From contig JAEYPN010000012.1 in the NCBI GenBank assembly GCA_023410715.1, positions 24,830-88,829 of the forward strand: a stretch of DNA of 64,000 bases, in the 5' to 3' direction. This document shows, in pieces, positions 18,364 to 27,399 of the stretch. Under the pieces are notes generated by a model. That model saw nothing but the letters and a program-made list of their open reading frames with translations, did not search any database and was not told where the DNA came from. A program made the position numbers and the translations under genes. Origin of the DNA: Bacillota bacterium (lineage in GTDB: Bacteria > Bacillota_I > Bacilli_A > Izemoplasmatales > UBA1188). Numbering within the stretch: position 1 is the first letter of the stretch; each line of letters opens with the position of its first letter.

Positions 18364-18477
18364 TTATCCTTGTCTTTGTTTATGTTTTGGGTTTTCGCAG
18401 ATAACCATAACGTTACCATTGCGTTTAATTATTTTGCATTTATCGCAAATTTTCTTTACTGATGGTCTTACTTTCAT
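18364..18477 (-). CDS. rpmJ: 50S ribosomal protein L36
   Basis: 37 residues, too short for most ORF callers. It starts MKVRPSVKKICDKCK and carries the zinc-binding C-D-K-C pair plus C-x4-H (CENPKH), so it is the zinc-containing form. The ATG at 18475-18477 follows an AGGAGGTATTGGT ribosome binding site, and the stop is TAA at 18364-18366. It lies between infA and rpsM, its standard place. Confidence 0.96.
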   Translation of the reverse strand: MKVRPSVKKICDKCKIIKRNGNVMVICENPKHKQRQG

Positions 18478-18501
18478 ACCAATACCTCCTATGAGTAAAG
18501 T

Positions 18502-18723
18502 TTATTTAAATCTATATGTTATTCTCCCACGTGTTAAGTCATAGGTTGATAATTCTATTTTCACTTTATCCCCTGGTAAAATGCGTATGTTATTCATGCG
18601 GATTTTACCAGAAACGTGGCCGAGTACTTTATGGTCGCTATCTTTTAAAGCAACAATAAAGTTTGTGTTTGGTAATACTTCAACAACTGTACCTTCAAAT
18701 TCTATAACGTCATTCTTCGCCAT
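18502..18723 (-). CDS. infA: Translation initiation factor IF-1
   Basis: 73 residues, one OB-fold: KNDVIEFEGTVVEVLPNT, GHVSGKIRMNNIRILPGDKV and LTRGRITYRFK are all conserved. It binds the 30S A site during initiation. It lies in the normal map-infA-rpmJ order. Confidence 0.97.
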   Translation of the reverse strand: MAKNDVIEFEGTVVEVLPNTNFIVALKDSDHKVLGHVSGKIRMNNIRILPGDKVKIELSTYDLTRGRITYRFK

Positions 18724-18736
18724 TTAATCTCTCCTT

Positions 18737-19486
18737 TTATAATTTTGTAAGGATTTCATAACCATCATCTGTTACTAAGACCGTATGTTCAAAATGAGCA
18801 CTTAAGGAACCATCCGAAGTCACAGTAGTCCATCCATCTTTCAGAACTCTGACTTCTTTTCTTCCCATATTTATCATTGGTTCGATTGCGATAGTCATTC
18901 CTGGTTTTAGAATTAATCCTCTTCCAGGTAATCCAAAGTTAGGGATTGCTGGATCTTCATGCATATCTTTTCCGATACCATGTCCAGTAAAGTCTCTGAC
19001 AACACCATATCCGAATTTTTCGGCATATACTTGAACAGCATGGGAAATGTCTGATAAATGATTGTTTGCTTTAACTTGAGATAATCCTTGGTATAATGAT
19101 TCCTCAGTCACTTCAAGCAATTTTTTGGCATCATCAGATATTTCGCCGACAGCGTATGTCCATGCGCTATCGCCATGATATCCCTTGTATATTGCTCCTA
19201 TATCAACCGATATAATGTCTCCTTCATTTAGTACTTGTTTTTTACTAGGAATTCCATGAACAACCACTTCATTAGTGGATGCACAAATACTAGCTGGAAA
19301 TCCGTTATAACCTTTAAAAGATGGTGTTGCACCCTCTCTTCTAATGAGGTTTTCAACAATTTTATCTAATTCTTTAGTGGTAATACCTGGTCTAATATGT
19401 TTTTTCACTTCGGCGTGAGCCATAGCTACAATTTGACCGGCTTTCCGCATCAGTTCAATTTCTCTTTCTGATTTAGTTGTTACCAT
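18737..19486 (-). CDS. map: Methionine aminopeptidase type I
   Basis: 249 residues. Start 19486 (ATG) is chosen over the in-frame GTG nine bases upstream because AGGTG is then six bases away. Metal ligands of the pita-bread fold are visible: ISVDIGAIYKGYHGDSA, FTGHGIGKDMHEDP, IAIEPMINMG and the late Glu in SAHFEHTVLVTD. It removes N-terminal Met from new proteins. It overlaps adk by 14 bases. Confidence 0.96.
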   Translation of the reverse strand: MVTTKSEREIELMRKAGQIVAMAHAEVKKHIRPGITTKELDKIVENLIRREGATPSFKGYNGFPASICASTNEVVVHGIPSKKQVLNEGDIISVDIGAIYKGYHGDSAWTYAVGEISDDAKKLLEVTEESLYQGLSQVKANNHLSDISHAVQVYAEKFGYGVVRDFTGHGIGKDMHEDPAIPNFGLPGRGLILKPGMTIAIEPMINMGRKEVRVLKDGWTTVTSDGSLSAHFEHTVLVTDDGYEILTKL

Positions 19487-20132
19487 TTTTTTCACCTAAA
19501 GCCTTAACTATTTTATCGAAGACATCTGTAGATGATTCACTACCATCTATGGTTATAAGTATATGTTTATTATTGTAATAATCTAGTAATGGTTTGGTTT
19601 TTTCATTATAAATTGAAAGTCTGTTCAACACTGAACTTTCTTCGTCATCTTTACGTTGAATAACCTTTCCACCGCAAATATCACAAATTCCTTCTTTTTT
19701 TACTGGCTTAAAACTGATATGGTAGGTTGCACCACAGCTTTGACAAACCCTGCGGCCTGCCATTCTTTCAAGTAATATTTCATCTATAATTTGTACATTT
19801 ATAACTGCATCTAGTTTTAAATTTAAACCAGCAAGTAGTTTATCTAAAGCTTCAGCTTGTGGAACTGTACGTGGGTATCCATCAAGCATAAAGCCATCAG
19901 GATACTGGTTATTTGTCAATAACTTTTCCACAATTCCATTTGTTATATCATCAGGAACTAAGTTCCCGTCGTTAATATATTTTTTTGCTATTTGCCCGAT
20001 GTATGAATCTTTGGCCATTTCTTCCCTATAAATATTACCGGTTGAAATATGAGCTAGATGAAAATACTCGATTAATTTTTGAGCCTGTGTACCTTTACCA
20101 GCACCAGGTTTGCCCATAATCAATATATTCAC
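19473..20132 (-). CDS. adk: Adenylate kinase, zinc-lid form
   Basis: 219 residues. P-loop MGKPGAGKGTQ, the NMP-binding HISTGN segment, MLDGYPRTVPQAEAL, and a LID domain with two cysteine pairs (CQSC and CDIC), meaning the zinc-stabilised form of Gram-positives. Starts with GTG, seven bases after an AGGG site. It interconverts AMP, ADP and ATP. Confidence 0.96.
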   Translation of the reverse strand: MNILIMGKPGAGKGTQAQKLIEYFHLAHISTGNIYREEMAKDSYIGQIAKKYINDGNLVPDDITNGIVEKLLTNNQYPDGFMLDGYPRTVPQAEALDKLLAGLNLKLDAVINVQIIDEILLERMAGRRVCQSCGATYHISFKPVKKEGICDICGGKVIQRKDDEESSVLNRLSIYNEKTKPLLDYYNNKHILITIDGSESSTDVFDKIVKALGEKNGNN

Positions 20133-20149
20133 TATACTACCCTCTTTAT

Positions 20150-21454
20150 TTATTTAATAAAACCTGAATAGTCTTTATCTTGAACATCCGTTTCAATTTG
20201 TCTTGTAGTTTCAATTGCTACACCTACAACGATTAATAATGATGTACCGCCAATTTGAATATATGATGGTAAACCAAAGATTGCCGTAGCTAGGATTGGT
20301 AATGTTGCGATAACGATTAAATATAAAGCACCAACAATTGTTACTTTATATAAAGTTTTTGTTAAATATGCTTCAGTTTCTGCACCTGGACGCACGCCAG
20401 GGATATATGCATTTTGTTTTTGTAAATCTTCAGCAGTCTTATCAGGTTTAATTTGTAAGAAAGTATAGAAGATTGAGAATACAAAAATCAATATTATGTA
20501 TACCACAAAACCAAGTGGACGGTTATAAGTTAATAATTCAGATAACCATAAACCAAATGATGTATTGCTAACTGATGGGATGTATTGAAGAATTGTATTT
20601 GGAATACTAAGTAATGTTGAAGCAAAAATAACAGGGATTACGCTTGCTGTATTAAGCTTAATTGGGAAGTTTGAATCAGTACGTCCTTGGAACTTTGCAG
20701 CTGCTGGACGATTTGAGTATTGAATAGTAATTTTTCTTACAGCTTGTTCCATAAAGGTAATAGCTACTAAGATAATAATAAATACTAATAATACTGCACC
20801 TACTATTAAATAACCCTTCCAAGCATAAGTTCCTGATACAATGTAATCTTCTACAAGTGAGATGATTGAGTTTGGAAAACTAATTAAAATACCGGCAGCA
20901 ATTAACATTGATGATCCGTTACCAACACCGTGTAAAGTAATTTGATCAGCTAACCACATTGCAAATGCAGTACCAGCTGTCATTACTAAAGCGATAAAAG
21001 TAAATATTAAGAAGTTTCCTTCATCAATTCCAACAATGAAAATTGCATCAGTAAACGCAAATGACATAGCAATTGATTGTGCAAATGCTAAACCAATTGC
21101 AACATATCTAGTTAGTTGGTTTAATTTTTGTTTTCCTGTTTCTCCTTCTTCACTCCATTCTTTTAACGGACGAATAATATCCATTTGTAAAAGTTGAACA
21201 ATGATAGAAGCTGTAATGTATGGACTTATACCAAGAGCAATAATGGAATAATTCATTAAGGCATCTCCGGTAAAAGCATTAACTATTCCTAAGAAGCCTG
21301 AATCTGTCCCACTAAATAAAGAAGCTAATACATCTTTGTTAACTAGTGGAATAGTAATTCTTGTTGCTAGTTTAAAAATTAAAAAGGCAATAAGAGTAAA
21401 TAAAATTTTCTTCATTACTTCCTTATTTTTAAACACTCTTTTTATAGTGTCCAT
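20150..21454 (-). CDS. secY: Preprotein translocase subunit SecY
   Basis: 434 residues with ten predicted membrane helices. GISPYITASIIVQLLQMDI (plug/helix 2b region), QITLHGVGNGSSMLI, and IPGVRPGAETEAYL near the cytoplasmic loop before helix 9 are typical. It forms the Sec channel with SecE and SecG. The ATG overlaps the rplO stop by one base (TAATG). Confidence 0.97.
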   Translation of the reverse strand: MDTIKRVFKNKEVMKKILFTLIAFLIFKLATRITIPLVNKDVLASLFSGTDSGFLGIVNAFTGDALMNYSIIALGISPYITASIIVQLLQMDIIRPLKEWSEEGETGKQKLNQLTRYVAIGLAFAQSIAMSFAFTDAIFIVGIDEGNFLIFTFIALVMTAGTAFAMWLADQITLHGVGNGSSMLIAAGILISFPNSIISLVEDYIVSGTYAWKGYLIVGAVLLVFIIILVAITFMEQAVRKITIQYSNRPAAAKFQGRTDSNFPIKLNTASVIPVIFASTLLSIPNTILQYIPSVSNTSFGLWLSELLTYNRPLGFVVYIILIFVFSIFYTFLQIKPDKTAEDLQKQNAYIPGVRPGAETEAYLTKTLYKVTIVGALYLIVIATLPILATAIFGLPSYIQIGGTSLLIVVGVAIETTRQIETDVQDKDYSGFIK

Positions 21455-21894
21455 TAAATCACCTCGATGGTTCCGCCAGCTGTTTCAATTTTAGCTTTAG
21501 CTGATTCAGTAAATTTGTGTGCATTAACTGTTAATTTAACTGTTAATTCACCGTTTCCTAATACTTTTAAACCAGATTTAATGCCTTTAATTTTTCCGTC
21601 CTTCAATAATAATTCTGGATTAACAACTGTTCCTTCTTGATAAGTGTTTAAATCACTAACATTAACAGTTGCATATTCCTTTCTAAAAAAATTTGTAAAT
21701 CCTCTCTTAGGAAGACGTTTGAAAAGAGGAGTTTGACCGCCTTCAAATCCAAGACGAACGCCACCACCACTACGAGAGTTTTGTCCTTTTTGTCCTCTAC
21801 CAGATGTTTTTCCTAAACCGCTACCGCAGCCACGACCAACACGTTTCTTGTAATGAGTGCAGCCTTCAGTTGGTTGTAATTCATGTAATTTCAT
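21454..21894 (-). CDS. rplO: 50S ribosomal protein L15
   Basis: 146 residues. The basic Gly-rich N-terminus (KRVGRGCGSGLGKTSGRGQK, GGVRLGFEGGQTPLFKRLPKRG) is diagnostic. It reaches into the 50S subunit as an assembly protein. It follows rpmD by 11 bases. Confidence 0.97.
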   Translation of the reverse strand: MKLHELQPTEGCTHYKKRVGRGCGSGLGKTSGRGQKGQNSRSGGGVRLGFEGGQTPLFKRLPKRGFTNFFRKEYATVNVSDLNTYQEGTVVNPELLLKDGKIKGIKSGLKVLGNGELTVKLTVNAHKFTESAKAKIETAGGTIEVI

Positions 21895-21905
21895 TTAGGC
21901 ACCTC

Positions 21906-22079
21906 CTATATTTCTTTAACTTCTACTAAGTGAGAAATAGTTTTAATCATTCCTCTAACAACTTCATTGTCTTCTTTAACAACTACTTGTTGAGTTTTCT
22001 TTAGTCCAAGTGCTTCTGCTGTTTTCTTTTGATTTGGTTTAGCAGCTATTGTTGATTTAACTAATTTAATCTCTAACAT
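21906..22079 (-). CDS. rpmD: 50S ribosomal protein L30
   Basis: 57 residues: MLEIKLVKSTIAAKPNQKKT, then LGLKKTQQVV and a VRGMIKTISHLV segment, all typical of bacterial L30. The ATG at 22077-22079 overlaps the rpsE stop by one base; the stop is TAG at 21906-21908. Small and easily missed. Confidence 0.96.
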   Translation of the reverse strand: MLEIKLVKSTIAAKPNQKKTAEALGLKKTQQVVVKEDNEVVRGMIKTISHLVEVKEI

Positions 22080-22627
22080 TATTTAAGCACCTCTTTTGGT
22101 GTTAAACCGCGCATTTCTGCAACTTCTTCAACACTTCTTAATACTTGTAATCCTTGGGCAGTAGCTCTAACCATGTTAATTGGTGTAGATGAACCTAAAG
22201 ATTTACTTAATACATCTTGAACACCTGCAAGTTCTAGTACAGCACGAACAGGTCCTCCGGCAATAATACCAGTTCCTTCAACAGCTGGTTTTAAGAAAAC
22301 TTCTCCAGCTCCGTAACGACCAGTTACTTGATGAGGAATTGTTGTTCCATACATAGGAACCTTAAATAAATTCTTTTTAGCATCTTCAACTGCTTTCTTA
22401 ATAGCATCTGGAACTTCAAGAGCTTTACCAGTACCAAATCCAACAGTACCTTTATGATCGCCAACAACTACTAAAGCACTAAAACGGAAACGTCTACCGC
22501 CTTTTACAACCTTAGTAACACGATTGATGCCAACAACCTTTTCATCATACATTTTTTCTTCTTTAACTTTTTTAAAGTTTGTACGATCAGGTCTTTCTTG
22601 TACTTGTTTTTTATTATCTTGTTGCAT
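22079..22627 (-). CDS. rpsE: 30S ribosomal protein S5
   Basis: 182 residues. The dsRBD-like domain (KVVGINRVTKVVKGGRRFRF, VVGDHKGTVGFGTGKALEVP) and the C-terminal domain (GAGEVFLKPAVEGTGIIAGG) are conserved. It acts in the 30S body on decoding accuracy. The first 20 or so residues are a variable charged tail. Confidence 0.97.
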   Translation of the reverse strand: MQQDNKKQVQERPDRTNFKKVKEEKMYDEKVVGINRVTKVVKGGRRFRFSALVVVGDHKGTVGFGTGKALEVPDAIKKAVEDAKKNLFKVPMYGTTIPHQVTGRYGAGEVFLKPAVEGTGIIAGGPVRAVLELAGVQDVLSKSLGSSTPINMVRATAQGLQVLRSVEEVAEMRGLTPKEVLK

Positions 22628-22641
22628 CTGATATCCTCCTT

Positions 22642-22992
22642 CTAAAACTCAAGTCCTGCTTCACGAGCAGCTTCAGCTAATGCTTTTACTCTACCATGAT
22701 ATAAATAACCACCACGGTCGAATACTACATTTTTTATACCTTTTTCAATGGCTTTTGTAGCAACAAGTTTTCCAACTTCTTGAGCAGCTACAACGTTACC
22801 ACCGTAAGTTAAATCTTTTGAAGAAGCACTGACTAATGTCACGCCCTTTATGTCATCAATGATTTGTGCATAAATATTTGCATTAGATCTGAAAACACAA
22901 AGACGTGGTTTTTGAGTAGTACCAGATATGTGATTTCTTATACGAGCATGTCTTTTTTGACGTGCTTCATTACGATTTTCATTTTTTACCAT
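22642..22992 (-). CDS. rplR: 50S ribosomal protein L18
   Basis: 116 residues. RHARIRNHISGTTQKPRLCVFRSNANIYAQIIDD and VVFDRGGYLYHGRVKALA-type segments identify L18, which binds 5S rRNA together with L5. Confidence 0.97.
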   Translation of the reverse strand: MVKNENRNEARQKRHARIRNHISGTTQKPRLCVFRSNANIYAQIIDDIKGVTLVSASSKDLTYGGNVVAAQEVGKLVATKAIEKGIKNVVFDRGGYLYHGRVKALAEAAREAGLEF

Positions 22993-23007
22993 AATTATTC
23001 ACCTCTA

Positions 23008-23553
23008 CTACTTCTTAGCAGTTTTTCCTTCCTTATGACGAACATGTTCACCTTTATAACGAATACCTTTACCAAGATATGGTTCAGGTTCACGTACGCC
23101 TCTAATTTCGGCAGCAAATTCGCCAACTAATTGTTTATCCATTCCTTTAACAACAATTTCGATGTTGTTAGGTACTTCTACTTGAAGACCTTTAGGAATG
23201 CTTAATTCTACTGGATTAGAGTAACCAGCATTAACTACTAATGTGTTACCACCTTTTAATTGAGCACGGTAACCAACACCTTTAATCTCTAATTCTTTCT
23301 TAAAGCCTTCACTTACACCTACTACCATGTTATTAATTAACGCACGAGTAGTACCGTGAATTGTTCTATGCCATTGAGAATCAGATGGTCTTGATACCAA
23401 TACTTTATTATCAGCAGAATCGATAGTCAATTCATGATTAAAAGTATATTCTAATGATCCTTTAGGACCTTTAACAACAACATGATTATTGCTATCTACA
23501 GTAACCGTTACACCTTCTGGTAGGGTAACAGGCTTTCTACCAACTCGACTCAT
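23008..23553 (-). CDS. rplF: 50S ribosomal protein L6
   Basis: 181 residues with the two-domain L6 repeat. SRVGRKPVTLPEGVTV at the N-terminus, and the C-terminal PEPYLGKGIRYKGEHVRHKEG-type motif near the sarcin-ricin loop contact, are conserved. Confidence 0.97.
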   Translation of the reverse strand: MSRVGRKPVTLPEGVTVTVDSNNHVVVKGPKGSLEYTFNHELTIDSADNKVLVSRPSDSQWHRTIHGTTRALINNMVVGVSEGFKKELEIKGVGYRAQLKGGNTLVVNAGYSNPVELSIPKGLQVEVPNNIEIVVKGMDKQLVGEFAAEIRGVREPEPYLGKGIRYKGEHVRHKEGKTAKK

Positions 23554-23571
23554 TTTTATAATCCTCCTGTT

Positions 23572-23976
23572 TTACCAAATATAGGCAACAATTTCGCCGC
23601 CAACTTGTTGTTTTCTTGCTTCTCTATCAGTCATAATTCCACTAGATGTTGAAATAATTGCAATTCCTAAACCATTTAACACTTTTGGAAGTTCTTCAGA
23701 TTTTGCATAAACGCGTAAGCCTGGTTTTGATATTCTTTTTAAGCCTTTAATGACTCTTTCATTATTCTTTAAATATTTTAATGAAACACGTAAAATTTCT
23801 TGAGGGTTTCTTTCTTCTTTAATTTCAGTATAGCCACCAATGTAACCTTCGTTTTTCATTACATTAAGAATTTCTTTTTTAACTTTTGATGATGGAACAT
23901 CAACAGTTTCATGCTTCATTGTGTTTGCGTTTCTGATACGTGTTAGCATATCAGCAATTGGGTCTGTCATTACCAT
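23572..23976 (-). CDS. rpsH: 30S ribosomal protein S8
   Basis: 134 residues. VMTDPIADMLTRIRNAN and the C-terminal ISTSSGIMTDREARKQ segment are diagnostic. The first ATG is preferred: GGAGG is seven bases upstream, and Bacillus S8 starts the same way. A primary 16S rRNA binder and, in other bacteria, a regulator of the spc operon. Confidence 0.97.
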   Translation of the reverse strand: MVMTDPIADMLTRIRNANTMKHETVDVPSSKVKKEILNVMKNEGYIGGYTEIKEERNPQEILRVSLKYLKNNERVIKGLKRISKPGLRVYAKSEELPKVLNGLGIAIISTSSGIMTDREARKQQVGGEIVAYIW

Positions 23977-23989
23977 ATAAATGCCTCCT

Positions 23990-24175
23990 CTACCAACTTG
24001 CTTTTCTAACGCCTGGTATTTGCCCTTTATAAGCTAGTTCACGGAAACAAATACGGCATAATTTAAATTTACGATAAACTGAATGTGGTCTTCCACAACG
24101 TTCACATCTTGTATATTCACGAACTTTAAATTTTTGTGGTCTTTTACTTTTAACTATTAATGATGTTTTTGCCAT
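23990..24175 (-). CDS. rpsN: 30S ribosomal protein S14, zinc type
   Basis: 61 residues, the short zinc-binding form: CERC (about residues 24-27) and CRIC (about residues 40-43) supply the four ligands. It belongs to the 30S head. It is not the longer zinc-free paralogue used under zinc limitation. Confidence 0.97.
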   Translation of the reverse strand: MAKTSLIVKSKRPQKFKVREYTRCERCGRPHSVYRKFKLCRICFRELAYKGQIPGVRKASW

Positions 24176-24190
24176 AATATATCTCCTTTC

Positions 24191-24730
24191 CTACTTTTTA
24201 AAAGGCATTCCCAAAGCTTTTAGTAATTCAAAAGCCTCGTTATCTGTCTTCGCAGTTGTTACCATTACGATATCCATACCACGAACCTTGTTAACTTTGT
24301 CAAAGTTAATTTCTGGGAATATCAATTGTTCTTTGACACCTAATGTATAATTACCTCTTCCATCAAAGGCTTTAGAAGAGACGCCTCTAAAATCACGAAC
24401 ACGAGGTAACCCAATCGTAAATAATTTGTCCATAAACTCATACATTCTTTCGCCACGTAAAGTAACCTTGCAACCAATGGCCATACCTTCACGAAGTTTA
24501 AAACCAGCGATTGATTTCTTTGCGTGAGTAACAACAGGTTTTTGTCCAGAAATTTGTGTTAATTCGCTAACAGCGTCATCTAACACTTTTGGATTTGCAA
24601 CTGCATCACCAACACCAAGATTAATTACTATTTTTGCTAGTTTAGGACATTGCATTACTGAAGTATAGTTGAATTTCTTAACTAATTCGCCTTGAACTTC
24701 ATTTAAATATTTTTCTTGTAAACGATTCAT
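24191..24730 (-). CDS. rplE: 50S ribosomal protein L5
   Basis: 179 residues. KIVINLGVGDAVANPKVLD, GQKPVVTHAKKSIAGFKLRE and the RVRDFRGVSSKAFDGRGNY segment are typical. It binds 5S rRNA and contacts the P-site tRNA in the central protuberance. Confidence 0.97.
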   Translation of the reverse strand: MNRLQEKYLNEVQGELVKKFNYTSVMQCPKLAKIVINLGVGDAVANPKVLDDAVSELTQISGQKPVVTHAKKSIAGFKLREGMAIGCKVTLRGERMYEFMDKLFTIGLPRVRDFRGVSSKAFDGRGNYTLGVKEQLIFPEINFDKVNKVRGMDIVMVTTAKTDNEAFELLKALGMPFKK

Positions 24731-24749
24731 ATTTTTCTATCCTTCCTGC

Positions 24750-25091
24750 CTATAGTATCTCGCCAGATTTTTTTGCATATCTAACTTTTTTAACTTCTTC
24801 AACGTTAGTCTTTTTATTTTTCTCAGTAACTGTCTTATAGCCAACTTTTGTTGGTTTGCCAGTCTTTGGATCAACTAACATAACGTTTGATACATGAATT
24901 GGACGATCAACTGTAACAATTCCGCCATCAGGGTTGCTTTGAGATGGTTTCATATGTTTTTTATTTTTCTTAATTGTGTCTCCTTGTAGAAGAACACGTT
25001 CACTTTTTGGTAATGTACGTAAAATTGTTCCTTGTTGGCCTTTATTTTCACCAGCAATAACAACTACTTTATCGCCTTTTTTAAGTTTCAT
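24750..25091 (-). CDS. rplX: 50S ribosomal protein L24
   Basis: 113 residues, with an N-terminal KOW motif (KGDKVVVIAGENKGQQGTIL) and the HVSNVMLVDPKTGKPTKVGY segment. An early 50S assembly protein binding 23S rRNA domain I. Confidence 0.96.
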   Translation of the reverse strand: MKLKKGDKVVVIAGENKGQQGTILRTLPKSERVLLQGDTIKKNKKHMKPSQSNPDGGIVTVDRPIHVSNVMLVDPKTGKPTKVGYKTVTEKNKKTNVEEVKKVRYAKKSGEIL

Positions 25092-25106
25092 CTTTTTTTC
25101 CTCCTC

Positions 25107-25475
25107 TTATAGAACTTCTGGAGCTAATGATACGATTTTTAGGAAGTCTAAATCACGTAATTCTCTAGCAACAGGTCCAAATATACGAGTTCCACGAGGG
25201 CTCTTGTCTTCTTTAACGATTACAGCGGCATTATCATCAAATTTGATATATGATCCGTCTGCACGTCTAATTTCTTTTGTAGTTCTAACTATTACCGCTT
25301 TAACTACTTCACCTTTTTTAACCATACCGCCTGGTGTAGCAGATTTTACAGTTGCAACGATGATATCACCGATTGTCGCATATCTTCTTCTAGTACCGCC
25401 TAAAACCTTTATTGTTAGAATTTCACGGGCACCAGAATTATCTGCTATTTTTAATCTAGTTTCTGTTTGAATCAT
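25107..25475 (-). CDS. rplN: 50S ribosomal protein L14
   Basis: 122 residues, full length. MIQTETRLKIADNSGAREIL, VVRTTKEIRR-like and RIFGPVARELRDLDFLKIVS segments are diagnostic. It contributes to the intersubunit face, bridges B5 and B8. Confidence 0.97.
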   Translation of the reverse strand: MIQTETRLKIADNSGAREILTIKVLGGTRRRYATIGDIIVATVKSATPGGMVKKGEVVKAVIVRTTKEIRRADGSYIKFDDNAAVIVKEDKSPRGTRIFGPVARELRDLDFLKIVSLAPEVL

Positions 25476-25490
25476 AATTCATACCCCCGT

Positions 25491-25751
25491 TTATAATTCA
25501 ACTTTGGCTTCAACAATTTCAAGTAAACGGAATCTTTTAAGTTTAGATAGTGGTCTTGTTTCCATAATCTTAACTACATCACCGATTTTTGCTTGATTGT
25601 TTTCGTCATGTGCTGTAAATTTCTTTGAAGTCATAACTCTTTTTCCATAAAGAGGATGAATTTTGTACGTTTTTACAAGTACAGTTATCGTTTTTTCGCA
25701 TTTGTCAGAAACTACTGTTCCAACTAAGACTTTTCTTTTATTACGTTCCAT
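25491..25751 (-). CDS. rpsQ: 30S ribosomal protein S17
   Basis: 86 residues, an OB-fold with KVLVGTVVSDKCEKTITVLV and VKIMETRPLSKLKRFRLLEI. An early 16S rRNA binder in the 30S body. Confidence 0.97.
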   Translation of the reverse strand: MERNKRKVLVGTVVSDKCEKTITVLVKTYKIHPLYGKRVMTSKKFTAHDENNQAKIGDVVKIMETRPLSKLKRFRLLEIVEAKVEL

Positions 25752-25761
25752 AATTTCCTCC

Positions 25762-25956
25762 TTAGTCTGCTCTCTCGTTTAAAATGGTTTTAAAACGAGC
25801 GATAGCTTTTTTGATTTTACCGATGCTAGCTGTATCTTCTAACTGACCAATAGCATGTTTAAAGCGAAGGTCAAATAATTCTTTTTTAAGATTTTCAATT
25901 TCAACATTGATTTGTTCAGAATCAAGTTTACGCATTTCATTAATATTAACTTTCAC
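25762..25956 (-). CDS. rpmC: 50S ribosomal protein L29
   Basis: 64 residues from a GTG at 25954-25956, which has GGTGA five bases upstream. Two further GTG codons upstream in frame (25965, 25968) are possible but lack a spaced ribosome binding site. The helical hairpin (NEMRKLDSEQINVEIENLKK, LFDLRFKHAIGQLEDT) is typical. It is located at the tunnel exit. It overlaps rplP by about 11 bases. Confidence 0.94.
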   Translation of the reverse strand: MKVNINEMRKLDSEQINVEIENLKKELFDLRFKHAIGQLEDTASIGKIKKAIARFKTILNERAD

Positions 25957-26389
25957 TAACTTCACCACTTTCTTGGCCTAACGATGCTTTTGTAACGAAT
26001 TTAGTTTTGATTGGTAATTTGTGTGCTGCAAGTCTTAATGCTTCTTTAGCAACTTCTTCAGATACACCATCAATTTCAAACATTACTAAACCTTTTTTTA
26101 CTACTGCAACATATGTTTCTGGAGCACCTTTACCAGAACCCATACGAACTTCTAGAGGCTTTTTAGTTTTTGCTAAATGAGGGAATATTTTAATCCATAC
26201 TTGACCAGTACGTTTCATATATCTTGTCATCGCAACACGGGCTGCCTCGATTTGACGGTTATTAATCCAAGCTCCTTCAAGAGCTTCTAGACCATATGAA
26301 CCAAAAACAATTCTTGTACCACTTTTAGATACACCTTCATAACTTACTCTATGAGGGCGTCTATATTTTGTTCTCTTTGGCATTAACAT
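25946..26389 (-). CDS. rplP: 50S ribosomal protein L16
   Basis: 147 residues. PKRTKYRRPHRVSYEGVSKSG, SYGLEALEGAWINNRQIEAAR and MGSGKGAPETYVAVVKKG are conserved. It lies next to the A site. Two in-frame ATG codons (26389 and 26383) are close; the first matches the family (M-L-x-P-K-R) and has GGAGG nine bases upstream. Only 2 bases follow rpsC. Confidence 0.97.
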   Translation of the reverse strand: MLMPKRTKYRRPHRVSYEGVSKSGTRIVFGSYGLEALEGAWINNRQIEAARVAMTRYMKRTGQVWIKIFPHLAKTKKPLEVRMGSGKGAPETYVAVVKKGLVMFEIDGVSEEVAKEALRLAAHKLPIKTKFVTKASLGQESGEVSES

Positions 26390-26391
26390 AG

Positions 26392-27039
26392 TTATTTGCC
26401 CTCCTTCTTAGTTGGTAAAACTTCTCCTTTGTAAATCCATACTTTAACGCCTAATTTACCATATGTTGTATCTGCTTCTGCAGCTGCATAATCGATATCA
26501 GCTCTTAATGTATGTAGAGGAACGTTACCTTCATTGTATCCTTCGCTACGTGCCATTTCAGCACCTGCTAAACGTCCTGAGATTAAAGTTTTGCAACCTT
26601 TAGCGCCAGATTTTAAAGCTCTTTGAATTGCAACTTTTTGAACACGTCTAAATGATGCACGGTTTTCTAATTGTTGAGCAATGTTTCTAGCAACTAGAAG
26701 AGCATCTAATTCTGGACGTCTGATTTCTTGAACGTTTAAGAATACTTCTTTACTTGTTAATTTTTTAAGTTTTTCAACAACTTCTTTTTTGATTGCGCCA
26801 TCACGACCGATAACCATACCAGGTTTAGCGGTGAAAACTGTGATTACTACGCGATTTTTGCTTCTTTCAATCTTAATTTTTGATACAGATGAGTTTGCAT
26901 ATAATTCTTCTAAGAGACTACGAATCTTGAGGTCTTCTTGTAATAAATCAGCAACACTTTTTTTATCTGCATACCAACGAGCGTCCCAGTCACGAATAAT
27001 ACCAAGACGAAGTCCGACTGGACTAACTTTTTGACCCAT
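26392..27039 (-). CDS. rpsC: 30S ribosomal protein S3
   Basis: 215 residues. GQKVSPVGLRLGIIRDWDARW, a KH domain with GMVIGRDGAIKKEVVEKLKK, and the C-terminal LSGRLAGAEMARSEGYNEG-type segment are present. It forms the mRNA entry channel with S4 and S5. Confidence 0.97.
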   Translation of the reverse strand: MGQKVSPVGLRLGIIRDWDARWYADKKSVADLLQEDLKIRSLLEELYANSSVSKIKIERSKNRVVITVFTAKPGMVIGRDGAIKKEVVEKLKKLTSKEVFLNVQEIRRPELDALLVARNIAQQLENRASFRRVQKVAIQRALKSGAKGCKTLISGRLAGAEMARSEGYNEGNVPLHTLRADIDYAAAEADTTYGKLGVKVWIYKGEVLPTKKEGK

Positions 27040-27052
27040 TACTTAATTCCTC

Positions 27053-27388
27053 CTATTCTCTTTCTGCCACAGTAACTGTAATGTGGCTAGTTCTTTTTAA
27101 AATTGCAAATCCACGGCCTTGAGAGTGTGGTTGCATTCTCTTTAGAGTTTTTCCTTCGTTAACGAAGATTTCTTTTACATACAACTTTTCCATATTCATA
27201 CTATAATTATGATCAGCGTTTGCTACTGCTGACTTTAAGACTTTTTCAACAACTGGTGAAGCGCCTCTTGCAGTATTTCTTAATATTGCAAATGCTTCTC
27301 CGACGTTTTTACCTCTAATTAAATCGACTACTAGTCTAACCTTTCGAGGAGCAATACGTACGGTATTTACATGTGCTTTAGATTCCAT
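27053..27388 (-). CDS. rplV: 50S ribosomal protein L22
   Basis: 111 residues. NTVRIAPRKVRLVVDLIRGK and the C-terminal beta-hairpin region (RMQPHSQGRGFAILKRTSHI) that lines the exit tunnel and touches macrolide sites are visible. Confidence 0.97.
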   Translation of the reverse strand: MESKAHVNTVRIAPRKVRLVVDLIRGKNVGEAFAILRNTARGASPVVEKVLKSAVANADHNYSMNMEKLYVKEIFVNEGKTLKRMQPHSQGRGFAILKRTSHITVTVAERE

Positions 27389-27399
27389 TTTTTCTCCTC

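Noticed and set aside
24340..24534. Minus-strand open frame within rplE in another frame
   Set aside because: Shadow of the rplE coding sequence; no start site and no similarity.
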